DNA of 64,000 nucleotides, from contig NZ_AP023356.1 in assembly GCF_018324205.1 (NCBI RefSeq), positions 5,996,001 to 6,060,000 of the forward strand, read 5' to 3'. The position numbers and the translations under genes are program-made. This DNA comes from Actinoplanes ianthinogenes. GTDB taxonomy: Bacteria > Actinomycetota > Actinomycetes > Mycobacteriales > Micromonosporaceae. Below are positions 26,945 through 35,744 of this stretch, one piece after another; positions within the stretch are counted from its first letter, which is position 1, and each line of letters opens with the position of its first letter. Below the pieces are notes generated by a model. It was not told the origin of the DNA, did not search any database, and worked only from the letters and a program-made list of their open reading frames with translations.

Positions 26945-27055
26945 CCCCCGAGGCTACCCGGCGAGGCGGTAGCCTCCGCCGTTGCCGGGTACTGTGCGAA
27001 CTTCCGGCGGCCAATACCACGTGACCGCCGGTCCGCGTAACCCTCGGGGGAGACA

Positions 27056-29110
27056 TTGATCACCGCCCAGCCTCGTCTGGTCGTGAGTGCGCCGTCGTCC
27101 GGCCACGGCAAGACCGCGATAGCCGTCGGGCTGCTCGCCGCGATGGCGGCCCGTGGCGTCCCCACGGCGGGGTTCAAGGTCGGGCCGGATCACACCGACG
27201 CGGCGTACCTCGGGCTGGCGGCCGGACGTCCGGGCCGCAACCTGGACCCCCGCCTGGTCGGCGCGCAGCGCATCGCGCCGCTGTTCGGGCACGGCGCGTC
27301 CGGGGCGCAGCTCTCCGTGATCGAGGGCGCGATGGGCCTGTTCGACAGCCTCACCGGCCAGCCCGAGATCGACGGCACCGCGGCGGTCGCGGCCACCCTG
27401 CGCGCCCCGGTCGCGCTGGTGGTGGACGTGGCCGCGATGGGGCACTCGCTGGCCGCGCTGGTCCACGGGTTCCGGATGTTCGACGAGATGGTGCACCTGG
27501 GCGGCGTGATCCTGAACCGGGTCGCCTCGCCGCGTCACGAGCAGATGCTGCGCAGCGCCCTGGACGACATCGGCATGCCGGTGCTGGGTGCGCTGCGCCG
27601 CGGTGACCTGCCCAACGTGCTGCCGTCCCGGGCACACGGCCTGGTTCCGGTGGCGCACCGGACGGTCGAGGCCGGGCGCGCGGTCCGCCGGCTGGGCGAG
27701 GCGGTCGCCTCGTCGCTCGACCTCGACCGCCTGATGGCGCTGGCCAACTCGGCGCCGCCGCTGCCCGGTCCGCTCTGGACGCCGGCCGAGGCCGGCGAGC
27801 CCGCCGAGGTCCGCCCGGTGGTCGCGCTCGCCGGTGGGCCGGGGGCGCCTTACACGTACGTCGAGACCGCCGAGCTGCTCACCGCCGTCGGCGCCGAGGT
27901 GGTGGTGGTCGATCCGCTCCGGGACGAGTCGCTGCCGCCCGGCACCCGTGCGCTGATCGTCGGCTCCGGCCTCCCCGAGGGGTATGCCGAGGAGCTCTCC
28001 GCCAACCGGCGGCTCTGCGCCGACGTGGCGAATTTCGCCCGCGAGGGCTGGCCGGTGGTGGCCGAGGGGGTGGCCCTGCCGTGGTTGGGCCGGGACCTGG
28101 ACGGCCGGCCGATGTGCGGGGTGCTGGACATCACCGGGATCACCGGGGAGCAGACGGTCGCCGGGTATCGGGAGGCGACCGCGCCGGGCACCTCGGTGCT
28201 GGCCCCGGCCGGCGCCCGGATCACCGGGTACAAGCAGCACCGTGCGCTGGTGACGCCGCGGGCGGGTGCCGCGCCGGCCTGGACCTGGTCGGGTGGAAAC
28301 CCGGAGGGCTTCGTCTGGCGGCAGGTGCACGCGTCCCAGCTGGGCCTGCACTGGGCGGCCGCACCGGAGATCGCGAAACGCCTGGTCGCGGCCGCTGTCG
28401 CCGGGCCGATGACGGCGTCCGGTCAGGGCCCGCAGATGCCCGCTCCGCAGATGTCCGGTCCGCAGATGTCCGGTCCGCACCCGGCCGGGCCGATGGCCGC
28501 TCCGGTGCCGCGCGTCAGCGAGGGGCTGGCCCAGCCGGTCCCGATGCCGATGAGCGCGTCGCTGTCCGCGCAGGGCGGCGCTCAGCAAGGTGGCCCGGGA
28601 CAGGGCATTCCCGGCCCGGGTCCGGTGCCGGCGGGCGAGTTCGGTCCTGGTCCTGGTGATGCCGGTGAGTTCGGTCCCGGTCCCGGTCCCGGTCACGCGG
28701 GTGAGTTCGGTCCCGGTCCGGGTCATGCGCGTGAGTTCTTCCCCGGTCCGGGTCACGCGGGTGACTACGGGCCCGGTGTGACGCCGGCGAGCGATCACGG
28801 GTCGCCGCCGGCCGGGATCTCCGGCGAGGGCGCCGGCATGCCCCCTGCCGATCCGGGCCAGACGACCGGTCCGCTGCCCGGGATGCCGCATCCGAACGGC
28901 CCGATGCCGGGGATGGCCCCGCCCAACGGCCCGGCCCTGGGACCGGCGCCGGCCAACGGTCCGATGCCCCCGCCCAACGGCCCGGTCCCGCCGCGCCCCG
29001 GTTCCGGGATGCCCAACGCGGGCCCGGTGCACGGCAACCCCGGTACGTCCCCCGGCCCGGACGGCACACCCGACAACCGTCCCACATCGGACATCCCCAT
29101 CCCGTCCTGA
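27056..29110 (+). CDS. cobB: Cobyrinate a,c-diamide synthase homologue lacking the amidotransferase Cys, with Pro/Gly-rich tail
   Basis: The start is a TTG at 27056 after GGGGGAGA. Residues 1-450 align with CobB/CbiA, the glutamine- and ATP-dependent enzyme that amidates the a and c side chains of cobyrinate: P-loop SSGHGKT (14-20), FKVGPD, AAGRPGRNLDP and EGAMGLFD. In the C-terminal amidotransferase domain the usual AECGGL-type motif reads AEGVAL (336-341), so the nucleophile Cys is Gly338. The late HASYLHLHW-type motif reads HASQLGLHW, so a conserved His is also lost. Glutamine hydrolysis should therefore be absent; ammonia use or a changed role is possible. About 235 further residues are Pro/Gly/Met-rich repeats (GEFGPGPG-like), absent from the family. 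Confidence 0.8.
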   Translation: MITAQPRLVVSAPSSGHGKTAIAVGLLAAMAARGVPTAGFKVGPDHTDAAYLGLAAGRPGRNLDPRLVGAQRIAPLFGHGASGAQLSVIEGAMGLFDSLTGQPEIDGTAAVAATLRAPVALVVDVAAMGHSLAALVHGFRMFDEMVHLGGVILNRVASPRHEQMLRSALDDIGMPVLGALRRGDLPNVLPSRAHGLVPVAHRTVEAGRAVRRLGEAVASSLDLDRLMALANSAPPLPGPLWTPAEAGEPAEVRPVVALAGGPGAPYTYVETAELLTAVGAEVVVVDPLRDESLPPGTRALIVGSGLPEGYAEELSANRRLCADVANFAREGWPVVAEGVALPWLGRDLDGRPMCGVLDITGITGEQTVAGYREATAPGTSVLAPAGARITGYKQHRALVTPRAGAAPAWTWSGGNPEGFVWRQVHASQLGLHWAAAPEIAKRLVAAAVAGPMTASGQGPQMPAPQMSGPQMSGPHPAGPMAAPVPRVSEGLAQPVPMPMSASLSAQGGAQQGGPGQGIPGPGPVPAGEFGPGPGDAGEFGPGPGPGHAGEFGPGPGHAREFFPGPGHAGDYGPGVTPASDHGSPPAGISGEGAGMPPADPGQTTGPLPGMPHPNGPMPGMAPPNGPALGPAPANGPMPPPNGPVPPRPGSGMPNAGPVHGNPGTSPGPDGTPDNRPTSDIPIPS

Positions 29111-29389
29111 CCGTTTCGCGCCCGATCGTTGCCGTTGTTCACCGGAGAGGCTCGTGTCCGATTCCGGCGGTGGCCGGAAGGGCGTCCGGCACGGTTCCGC
29201 GGAAGCCTGACGGTGATCCCGGCCACGCATCGTGAGGTGCCGTTGAGCGGCTGACCGGGCGGGCCCGGGGCCGGCCGGCGGGAAAGCTCGCCGGAAGCGG
29301 CCCAGCGTGCCAAAACGGCGGCCGGCGGACCGGAAATTGTCGTACCCGCCTCGTACCGTGAGGGGCACGACAACCGAAGGAGGATGACC

Positions 29390-30043
29390 GTGGCCGCCCG
29401 TCTGCCGCTGGATCTGGACCCGCCGGTTCGTCAGCTCAGAGCTCTGCTGCTGGGGGTCGACGACCGTGAGCTGACCGCTCCCACGCCCTGCCCGGGCTGG
29501 TCGGTCGCGACCCTTCTCGATCACCTGATGCGGCTGGCCGAGGCGTTCGCCGAGGCCGCCCGCAAGGGCGCCGACGCGTCCGGTGACGGCCCGCCGCCGG
29601 CGCCGTCGGCGGCGCACCTCTCGCCGCACTGGCGCAGCCGCCTCCCGGTCCTGCTGGAGGAGCTCGCCACCGCGTGGAAAGCGCCGTCCGCCTGGCTCGG
29701 CGAGGCCCGCGCCGGCGGGATCACCATGCCGGCCCGCACGATGGGCACGGTCGCGGTCAACGAGCTGGTCATGCACGGTTGGGATCTGGCCCGCGCCACC
29801 GGCCAGGACTTCGCCGCCGACCCGCGGGTCCTGACCACCCTGATCGACTTCCTGGCCGCCGGCCCACCGGACGGCACCCCGGGTTTCCTGGGCCCCCGGG
29901 TCCCGATCGACCCGGACGAGGACCCCCTGCCCCGAGCCCTGGCCCTGGCCGGCCGCGACCCGTCCTGGCGGCCACCCCGCACCCGAGACGTCCCCTCCGC
30001 CCACCTCCGTCGCGAGCACCCACCCGCCGCCCGCTCCGCCTGA
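29390..30043 (+). CDS. TIGR03086-like / mycothiol-dependent DinB-fold protein
   Basis: The protein belongs to the maleylpyruvate isomerase-like DinB superfamily that binds a metal and often mycothiol. Signs are the N-terminal TPCPGWSVATLLDHLM with its metal His and the mid-protein VNELVMHGWDLARATG with a second His. An AAGGAGG site at 29377-29383 abuts the ATG at 29384 but is six bases from the in-frame GTG at 29390, so the GTG is preferred (217 residues). The C-terminal tail is Pro/Arg-rich. The substrate is unknown; it is separate from the upstream cobB by a 279-base gap without visible genes. Confidence 0.82.
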   Translation: MAARLPLDLDPPVRQLRALLLGVDDRELTAPTPCPGWSVATLLDHLMRLAEAFAEAARKGADASGDGPPPAPSAAHLSPHWRSRLPVLLEELATAWKAPSAWLGEARAGGITMPARTMGTVAVNELVMHGWDLARATGQDFAADPRVLTTLIDFLAAGPPDGTPGFLGPRVPIDPDEDPLPRALALAGRDPSWRPPRTRDVPSAHLRREHPPAARSA

Positions 30044-30119
30044 CCACCAAGGGCCCCACCCAAGACGTGGCTCCGGCGCGGCTACACGGAGGGGCGCCGG
30101 CTGGTGTCGGCATGCGCGA

Positions 30120-30147
30120 GGGCCGCCCCCGAGGTGCGGGACGGCCC
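30120..30147. terminator. Imperfect GC hairpin between convergent genes
   Basis: GGGCCG at 30120 pairs with CGGCCC ending at 30147, with further C/G pairing and one bulge inside. It lies between the stops at 30043 and 30168 and could terminate both transcripts. Confidence 0.45.
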
Positions 30148-30167
30148 CTGCCCGAGGTCTCGATGGA

Positions 30168-32330
30168 TTACCAGACGAGCTTGTCGGAAGGCGGCGTGAA
30201 ATCGAGCTTGGGCTGCCCCTTCAGAGCGTCCCGCAGCGTCTCCGCCACCGTGTACTTGGAGATCGTGGACCGGCTCGTCCCCACGTAATGCTCCGGGTTG
30301 TCCGGGTCGGCGACGAAGGCCGAGGCCGCCAGCTGCGGGGTGAAGCCGCTGAACCAGGCCGTCTTGTTGTTGTCGGTGGTGCCGCTCTTCCCGGCCACCG
30401 GTCGTCCCAGCGTGGCGAACACCATCGGCGACGTGCCCCAGCCGCCGCAGCTGCCGCGGTCGGCGCCGTACCCGGTCACGCAGCGGGCCGCGTCCGTCGC
30501 GGCGCGGGCCACGTTCTCGCTGAAGACGCGGTGGCAGCGCGGGGCGGCGATCATCCTGCCCCGGTACATCGCGTCGGTGCCGTCGGTCTTGCGGATGGCC
30601 ATGACCGGCAGCGGCTCGCAGTACCGGCCCTCGGCCGCGATCGTGGCGAACGCGTTGGCGATCTCGATCGGGGTGGCGTCACTGACCCCGAGCGTGAACG
30701 CGCCCCACCCGGACGCGTGCTCCGGCGTGGCCAGCTTCCGGTCCACCTCGGTACGCCATTTCAACCCGAGCTTCTCCGCCATCGCCACCGCCTTCTCCGC
30801 GCCGACCCGCTGCTCCAGCTGCACGAAGTAGGTGTTCACCGACTTGCCGAACCCGCTCCACATGGTCTGCGTCCCGGTCATCGACTTGTTGGAGTTCTTC
30901 GGGCACCAGTGCGTCCCGCAGGTCGCCGGCCCGGGCGCGGTGATGTACTTCGAGACGAACCGTTCCGGCGCGTAGAACGACGTGGACAGCGGCAGCCCGG
31001 CGTCCAGCGCCGCCAGCATCGTGAAGATCTTGAAGGTCGACCCGGCCTGGTACCCGGCCATGTCCCCGCCGCCGAGCAGCGGGTTCACCGTGTTCGGGTA
31101 GTTGCCGCGGACGTCGGAGTCCTGCGCGTGGTCGCTGTGTTTCCCGTTGGCGGCCTGGTGCAGCGAGTACTTCCGGTTCACCGCCATGCTGACGATCCGC
31201 CCGGTCCCCGGCTGCACCACCACCTCGCCGTGCGCGAACGGGCTGTCCCGCTTCTCCTTGTTCAGCACGTGCTTCATGGCCGCCGCCTGCACCTTCGGGT
31301 CGATCGAGGTGATCACCCGGTACCCGCCGCGGCGCAGATTCTCCTCCCGGTCCAGCACCGTCTCGCCGAACGCCGGCTGCTCGCGCCACCAGCTCTTGAA
31401 GTAGTCGCAGAAGAAGCCCCAGTCGTTGTACTTGTCGGGGACCGAGACGCAGTCGTTCGGCGGGGCGCTGAGCTTCAGCTTGATCTTGGACTTCTTCGCG
31501 GTGGCCGCCTGCGCCGCGGTGATCGACCCGATCTTCTGCATCTGGTCGATCACGTAGTCGCGCCGCTGCCGGGCCGCGCCCTGGTCCTTGGTCGCCGGGT
31601 CGTACGCCGACGGCGCCTTGACCAGCCCGGCCAGCAGCGCCGCCTCGTTCAGGGTCAGATACTTGGCGGGCTTGGAGAAGAACACCTCGGAGGCGGCGTA
31701 GATCCCGTACGCGCGGTGCCCGAAGTAGGCGGCGTTCAGATAGCGCTGGAGGATCTCCTGCTTGCTGAGGCGCTGCTCGACCTCGATGGCCAGCCGCATC
31801 TCGCGCAGCTTGCGGGCGGCCGTCTGCTCGGTCGCTTCGAGGGCCTCCTTCGGCGTCTTCGCGCTGTCCCGCAGCGCCATCCGGACGTACTGCATGGTCA
31901 GCGTCGACGCGCCCTGGGAGACGCCGCCGGCCTGCTGGTTGGCGACGAAGGCGCGGGCCACCCCCTTGGCGTCGACGCCGTGGTGCTCGTAGAACCGGGT
32001 GTCCTCGGAGGCCACGATGGCCTGGGTGATGTACGGCGACATGTCCTCGAGCGGCACCTGCCGCCGGTACTCCTCGTAGAACATGGTCAGCAGGGTCTTG
32101 CCGTCCTTGGCGTAGACGTAGGTCGTCTGCGCGGCGGGCACCTCGGTGAGCTGCTCGGGCATGTTCGCCAGGGCGTCGGTGCCGGCCTTGACGCCCATCC
32201 CGGCCAGGGCCGTGAACGGATAGGAGAGACCGGCGATGACCAGGCCCGCGATGAGCCCGGCGCGGACCAGGAGGGCGACTCTTCCGGCTACGGTGGGGCG
32301 TCGGCTCGTCACCCTCTGAAGGTATGACAA
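30168..32330 (-). CDS. Class A penicillin-binding protein (transglycosylase/transpeptidase)
   Basis: This bifunctional cell-wall enzyme polymerises lipid II and cross-links peptides outside the membrane. The 720 residues show an N-terminal membrane helix (about 19-45), a GT51 domain with catalytic Glu109 in EDTRFYEHHG and the TLTMQYVR motif, and a transpeptidase domain with the SxxK motif Ser431-TFK, SVN near 515 and KSGTTDN near 655. The ORF opens with a TTG at 32330; a GTG seven codons in is an alternative. It is divergent from the cobC gene over a 57-base gap. It lacks the C-terminal PASTA domains and long Pro tail of many actinobacterial PonA proteins. Confidence 0.94.
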   Translation of the reverse strand: MSYLQRVTSRRPTVAGRVALLVRAGLIAGLVIAGLSYPFTALAGMGVKAGTDALANMPEQLTEVPAAQTTYVYAKDGKTLLTMFYEEYRRQVPLEDMSPYITQAIVASEDTRFYEHHGVDAKGVARAFVANQQAGGVSQGASTLTMQYVRMALRDSAKTPKEALEATEQTAARKLREMRLAIEVEQRLSKQEILQRYLNAAYFGHRAYGIYAASEVFFSKPAKYLTLNEAALLAGLVKAPSAYDPATKDQGAARQRRDYVIDQMQKIGSITAAQAATAKKSKIKLKLSAPPNDCVSVPDKYNDWGFFCDYFKSWWREQPAFGETVLDREENLRRGGYRVITSIDPKVQAAAMKHVLNKEKRDSPFAHGEVVVQPGTGRIVSMAVNRKYSLHQAANGKHSDHAQDSDVRGNYPNTVNPLLGGGDMAGYQAGSTFKIFTMLAALDAGLPLSTSFYAPERFVSKYITAPGPATCGTHWCPKNSNKSMTGTQTMWSGFGKSVNTYFVQLEQRVGAEKAVAMAEKLGLKWRTEVDRKLATPEHASGWGAFTLGVSDATPIEIANAFATIAAEGRYCEPLPVMAIRKTDGTDAMYRGRMIAAPRCHRVFSENVARAATDAARCVTGYGADRGSCGGWGTSPMVFATLGRPVAGKSGTTDNNKTAWFSGFTPQLAASAFVADPDNPEHYVGTSRSTISKYTVAETLRDALKGQPKLDFTPPSDKLVW

Positions 32331-32387
32331 ATCGCCTCATGTTCCCCACGAATCAGCCAGACAACGTGGGTGCGGCATGCTGGGCGC

Positions 32388-33440
32388 ATGACGTTCGACC
32401 TTGATCATCACGGCGACGCCGAGGTGGGGGCGGGCCTGATCGATCTCGCGGTCAACGTGCGGCATCAGGCGATGCCGGGCTGGCTGGCCGACCCGATCGC
32501 GGCCTCGCTGGCCCACCTGTCCGCCTACCCCGACGCCGCCGCGGCGACCGCCGCGGTCGCCGCCCGGCACCGCCGCGACCCGGCGGAGGTGCTGCTCACG
32601 GCCGGTGCGGCGCAGGCGTTCGTGCTGCTCGCCCAGGCGCTGCGCGGCGCCCGGCGGCCGGTCGTGGTGCATCCGCAGTTCACCGAGCCGGAGGCCGCGC
32701 TGCTCAACGCGGGGCACCGGGTCGAGCGGGTGCTGCTGCGTGAGGCGGACGGCTTCCGGCTGGATCCGGCGCAGGTTCCCGACGACGCGGACCTGGTCTT
32801 CGTGGGCAACCCGACGAACCCCACGTCGGTCCTGCACCCGGCCGAGGACCTGGCGAAACTGGCCCGCCCCGGCCGGGTCCTGGTGATCGACGAGGCGTTC
32901 GCCGACACCACGTACCGGAAAGGGTCTCCGGGCGAACCGGAATCCCTGGCCGAGCGCCGCGACCTGCCCGGCCTGGTCGTGCTGCGCAGCCTGACCAAGA
33001 CTTGGGGCCTGGCCGGTCTGCGGATCGGCTACCTGCTCGGCCCGGCCGAGCTGGTGCCGCGGCTGGCCGCGGCCCAGCCGCTCTGGGCGGTCTCGACGCC
33101 GGCGCTCGCCGCGGCGACCGCCTGCGCCTCGCCGGTCGCGATCGCCGCCGAGCGCGAGATCGCGGCCGCGCTCGCGGCCGAGCGCGCCCACCTGGTGGAC
33201 CGCCTGCGGGAGGTGCCGAAGGTCACGGTTGCCGGCGACCCGGCGTCCGCATTTATTGCGGTACGCCTTCCCGGCGCCGATCAGATCCGCGTCGAGCTGC
33301 GCAAACGTGGTTACGCGGTCCGTCGGGGCGACACCTTCCCGGGTCTGGGCCCCGACTGGCTCCGGATTGCGGTGCGCGACACTGCCACCACGGACAGATT
33401 CGTGCAGACTCTGCGAGACGTGATCGAGGAGCGCCCGTGA
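32388..33440 (+). CDS. cobC: PLP-dependent aminotransferase-fold protein, cobalamin-associated (CobC, Rv2231c-like)
   Basis: The 350-residue protein belongs to the histidinol-phosphate aminotransferase/threonine-phosphate decarboxylase family. Visible motifs are FVGNPTNPT, VIDEAFAD and the PLP-lysine segment LRSLTKTWGLAGLRIGY. Its coupling to cobT by a GTGA overlap supports the threonine-phosphate decarboxylase-like role that supplies aminopropanol phosphate for cobalamin, as proposed for Rv2231c; a histidinol-phosphate role is less likely. The ATG at 32388 is preferred over the GTG at 32370. Confidence 0.88.
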   Translation: MTFDLDHHGDAEVGAGLIDLAVNVRHQAMPGWLADPIAASLAHLSAYPDAAAATAAVAARHRRDPAEVLLTAGAAQAFVLLAQALRGARRPVVVHPQFTEPEAALLNAGHRVERVLLREADGFRLDPAQVPDDADLVFVGNPTNPTSVLHPAEDLAKLARPGRVLVIDEAFADTTYRKGSPGEPESLAERRDLPGLVVLRSLTKTWGLAGLRIGYLLGPAELVPRLAAAQPLWAVSTPALAAATACASPVAIAAEREIAAALAAERAHLVDRLREVPKVTVAGDPASAFIAVRLPGADQIRVELRKRGYAVRRGDTFPGLGPDWLRIAVRDTATTDRFVQTLRDVIEERP

Positions 33441-34489
33441 CCCTGGAGACCACCCTGGCGGCCATCCGCCCGGCCGACGAGCAGGCCATGGCCGCCGCTC
33501 GCGAGTTGCAGGCCCGGCTGACCAAACCGGCCGGGTCACTCGGTGACCTGGAGGAGCTGTCGGTGCGCCTGGCCGGGCTGGCCGGGGTCTGCCCGCCGCC
33601 GCTGCCCGAGCCGGCCACCGTCGCGGTCTTCGCCGGCGACCACGGCGTGCACGCCCAGGGCGTCACCCCGTGGCCGCAGGAGGTCACCGCCCAGATGGTG
33701 GCGAACTTCGTGGCCGGCGGCGCGGTGGTCAACGCGTTCGCCCGGCAGGCCGGCGCGGACGTGATGGTGGTCGACGCCGGGGTGGCGATCCCGCTGCACG
33801 GCGGGCCGAACCTGCTGGACGCGAACGTGCGCCGCGGCACCCGGGACCTGGCCGTCGAGCCGGCCCTGACCCGCGAGGAGGCCCTCGCCGCCGTCGATCT
33901 GGGCGTCGCGGTCGCCGGCCAGCTCGTCGCGGCGGGCGCGAGATGCCTGCTCACCGGCGACATGGGGATCGCCAACACGACCCCGGCCGCGGCCCTGATC
34001 GCGGTCTTCACCGGCAGCGACCCGGCCACCGTGACCGGCCGGGGCACCGGCATCGACGACGCCATGCTGGCCCACAAGACCGAGGTGATCGCCGCGGCGC
34101 TGGCCCGGCACACGCCGGACCCCGCCGACCCGCTCGGTGTGCTGGCCACGGTCGGCGGGCTGGAGCACGCCGCGCTGGCCGGGTTCGTCCTGGGCGCGGC
34201 CGCCAACCGGGTGCCGGTGATCGTGGACGGCGTGATCGCCGCCTCGGCCGCGCTGGCCGCCGCCGCGTTCGCCCCGGACGCGGTCGCCGCGATGGTCGCC
34301 GGGCACCGCTCGGCCGAGCCGGGCGCCACCGTCGCGCTCGCCCACCTGGGCCTGACGCCCCTGCTCGACCTCGGGATGCGCCTCGGCGAGGGCAGCGGCG
34401 CGGTGCTGGCGCTGCCGATCGTCGCGGCCGCGGTCCGGGTCCTGCACGAGGTCGCGACGTTCGATTCCGCGGGGGTCTCGGAGAAATGA
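33437..34489 (+). CDS. cobT: Nicotinate-nucleotide-dimethylbenzimidazole phosphoribosyltransferase
   Basis: This cytoplasmic enzyme makes alpha-ribazole phosphate for the lower ligand of cobalamin. The 350-residue protein shows KPAGSLGDLEEL near residue 30, VAVFAGDHGVHAQGV, LLTGDMGIANTTPAAA and the C-terminal LGMRLGEGSGA motif with the catalytic Glu. The start is the GTG at 33437, overlapping cobC; cysG follows after 40 bases. Confidence 0.96.
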   Translation: MTLETTLAAIRPADEQAMAAARELQARLTKPAGSLGDLEELSVRLAGLAGVCPPPLPEPATVAVFAGDHGVHAQGVTPWPQEVTAQMVANFVAGGAVVNAFARQAGADVMVVDAGVAIPLHGGPNLLDANVRRGTRDLAVEPALTREEALAAVDLGVAVAGQLVAAGARCLLTGDMGIANTTPAAALIAVFTGSDPATVTGRGTGIDDAMLAHKTEVIAAALARHTPDPADPLGVLATVGGLEHAALAGFVLGAAANRVPVIVDGVIAASAALAAAAFAPDAVAAMVAGHRSAEPGATVALAHLGLTPLLDLGMRLGEGSGAVLALPIVAAAVRVLHEVATFDSAGVSEK

Positions 34490-34529
34490 TCATGGCAATC
34501 GGGACGATCCGCGCGGGAGTTGTCGAGAG

Positions 34530-35738
34530 ATGAGTCTTTATCCGCTGGCCCTGCGCCTCGACGGCCGCCGCGTGCTGGTCGTCGGCGGCGGCTCGGTGGC
34601 CACCCGCCGGGTGCCCGCGCTGATCGCGGCCGGCGCCCGGGTGGACATCGTGTCCCCCGAGCTGACCCCGGCGCTGCGGGCGCACGTCGACGCGAGCCGG
34701 GCGACCTGGACGCCCCGGCGCTTCGAGCCCGCCGACGTCCAGGGCGCCTGGCTGGTGCACGTGGCCATCGACGACCCGGAGGCGGCCGCCACGGTCAGTG
34801 CGGCGGCCGAGGAGCACGACATCTTTTGCGTACGCGCGGACGACCGGGATGCCGCCACCGCGTGGACCCCGGCCGTCACCCGGCACGGGCAGGTGACCGT
34901 CGCGGTGACCGACGGTGGCGACCGGCGCCGGGCGATGGCCGTCCGTGACCTGGTCGCGCACGCGCTGGAGGCGACCCCGCCGGCCGCCCCGGAACTGAAG
35001 GGCGTGGCCCTGGTCGGCGCCGGCCCCGGCGACCCGGAGCTGATCACCGTGAAGGGCCGCCGGCTGCTGGCCGCCGCCGACGTGGTGGTCGCCGACCGGC
35101 TGGTCCCCGGCATGCTCCTCGGCGAGCTGCGGCCCGAGGTCGAGCTGATCGACGCCGCCAAGATCCCGTACGGGCCGTCCGCCGCCCAGGAGGAGATCAA
35201 CCGGATCCTGGTCGACCGGGCTCTGCAGGGCAAGTTCGTGGTCCGGCTCAAGGGCGGCGACAACTTCGTCTTCGGCCGCGGCGGCGAGGAGGCCCTGGCC
35301 TGCGCCGAGGCCGGCGTCCCGGTGCTGGTGGTGCCCGGCGTGACCAGCTCGATCGCGGCGCCCGCGCTGGCCGGCATCCCGGTCACCCACCGCGGGGTGG
35401 CGCACGAGTTCACCGTGGTCTCCGGGCACATCCCGCCGGACCACCCGGACTCGCTGGTCGACTGGCCGGCCCTGGCCCGGCTGCGCGGCACCCTGGTGGT
35501 GCTGATGGGCCTGAAGAACCTGCCGAGGATCGCGGCACGCCTGCTCGCCGAGGGCCGGGACACCGCGACGCCGGTCGCGGTGATCCAGGAGGGCTCGACG
35601 GCGCACCAGCGGTCGCTGCGCAGCACGCTGGGCGCGGTCGCCGACGAGGTCACCGCCGCCGGGATCCGCCCGCCCGCGGTGGTCGTGATCGGTGACGTGG
35701 TAGCGGCGACGGAGGCGTTCACCCCGGTCGCCAACTGA
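34530..35738 (+). CDS. cysG: Siroheme synthase-like fusion: precorrin-2 dehydrogenase plus uroporphyrinogen-III C-methyltransferase
   Basis: The 402-residue fusion has an N-terminal NAD-binding dehydrogenase part (LVVGGGSVATRR, residues 1-150) and a C-terminal SUMT/CobA part (VALVGAGPGDPELITVKG, then VRLKGGDNFVFGRGGEE and ATPVAVIQEGS). It converts uroporphyrinogen III to precorrin-2, and possibly on to sirohydrochlorin, feeding cobalamin and siroheme. It is shorter than enterobacterial CysG (about 457), mainly because the middle dimerisation part is reduced, so ferrochelatase activity is doubtful. It ends just before the 63-bp repeat array. Confidence 0.93.
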   Translation: MSLYPLALRLDGRRVLVVGGGSVATRRVPALIAAGARVDIVSPELTPALRAHVDASRATWTPRRFEPADVQGAWLVHVAIDDPEAAATVSAAAEEHDIFCVRADDRDAATAWTPAVTRHGQVTVAVTDGGDRRRAMAVRDLVAHALEATPPAAPELKGVALVGAGPGDPELITVKGRRLLAAADVVVADRLVPGMLLGELRPEVELIDAAKIPYGPSAAQEEINRILVDRALQGKFVVRLKGGDNFVFGRGGEEALACAEAGVPVLVVPGVTSSIAAPALAGIPVTHRGVAHEFTVVSGHIPPDHPDSLVDWPALARLRGTLVVLMGLKNLPRIAARLLAEGRDTATPVAVIQEGSTAHQRSLRSTLGAVADEVTAAGIRPPAVVVIGDVVAATEAFTPVAN

Positions 35739-35744
35739 ACCCCG

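Noticed and set aside
26954..30019. A minus-strand open frame of 1021 codons across cobB and the DinB-like gene
   Set aside because: It is antisense to well-supported genes, is low-complexity Arg/Gly/His-rich and reflects the scarcity of stops in high-GC DNA.
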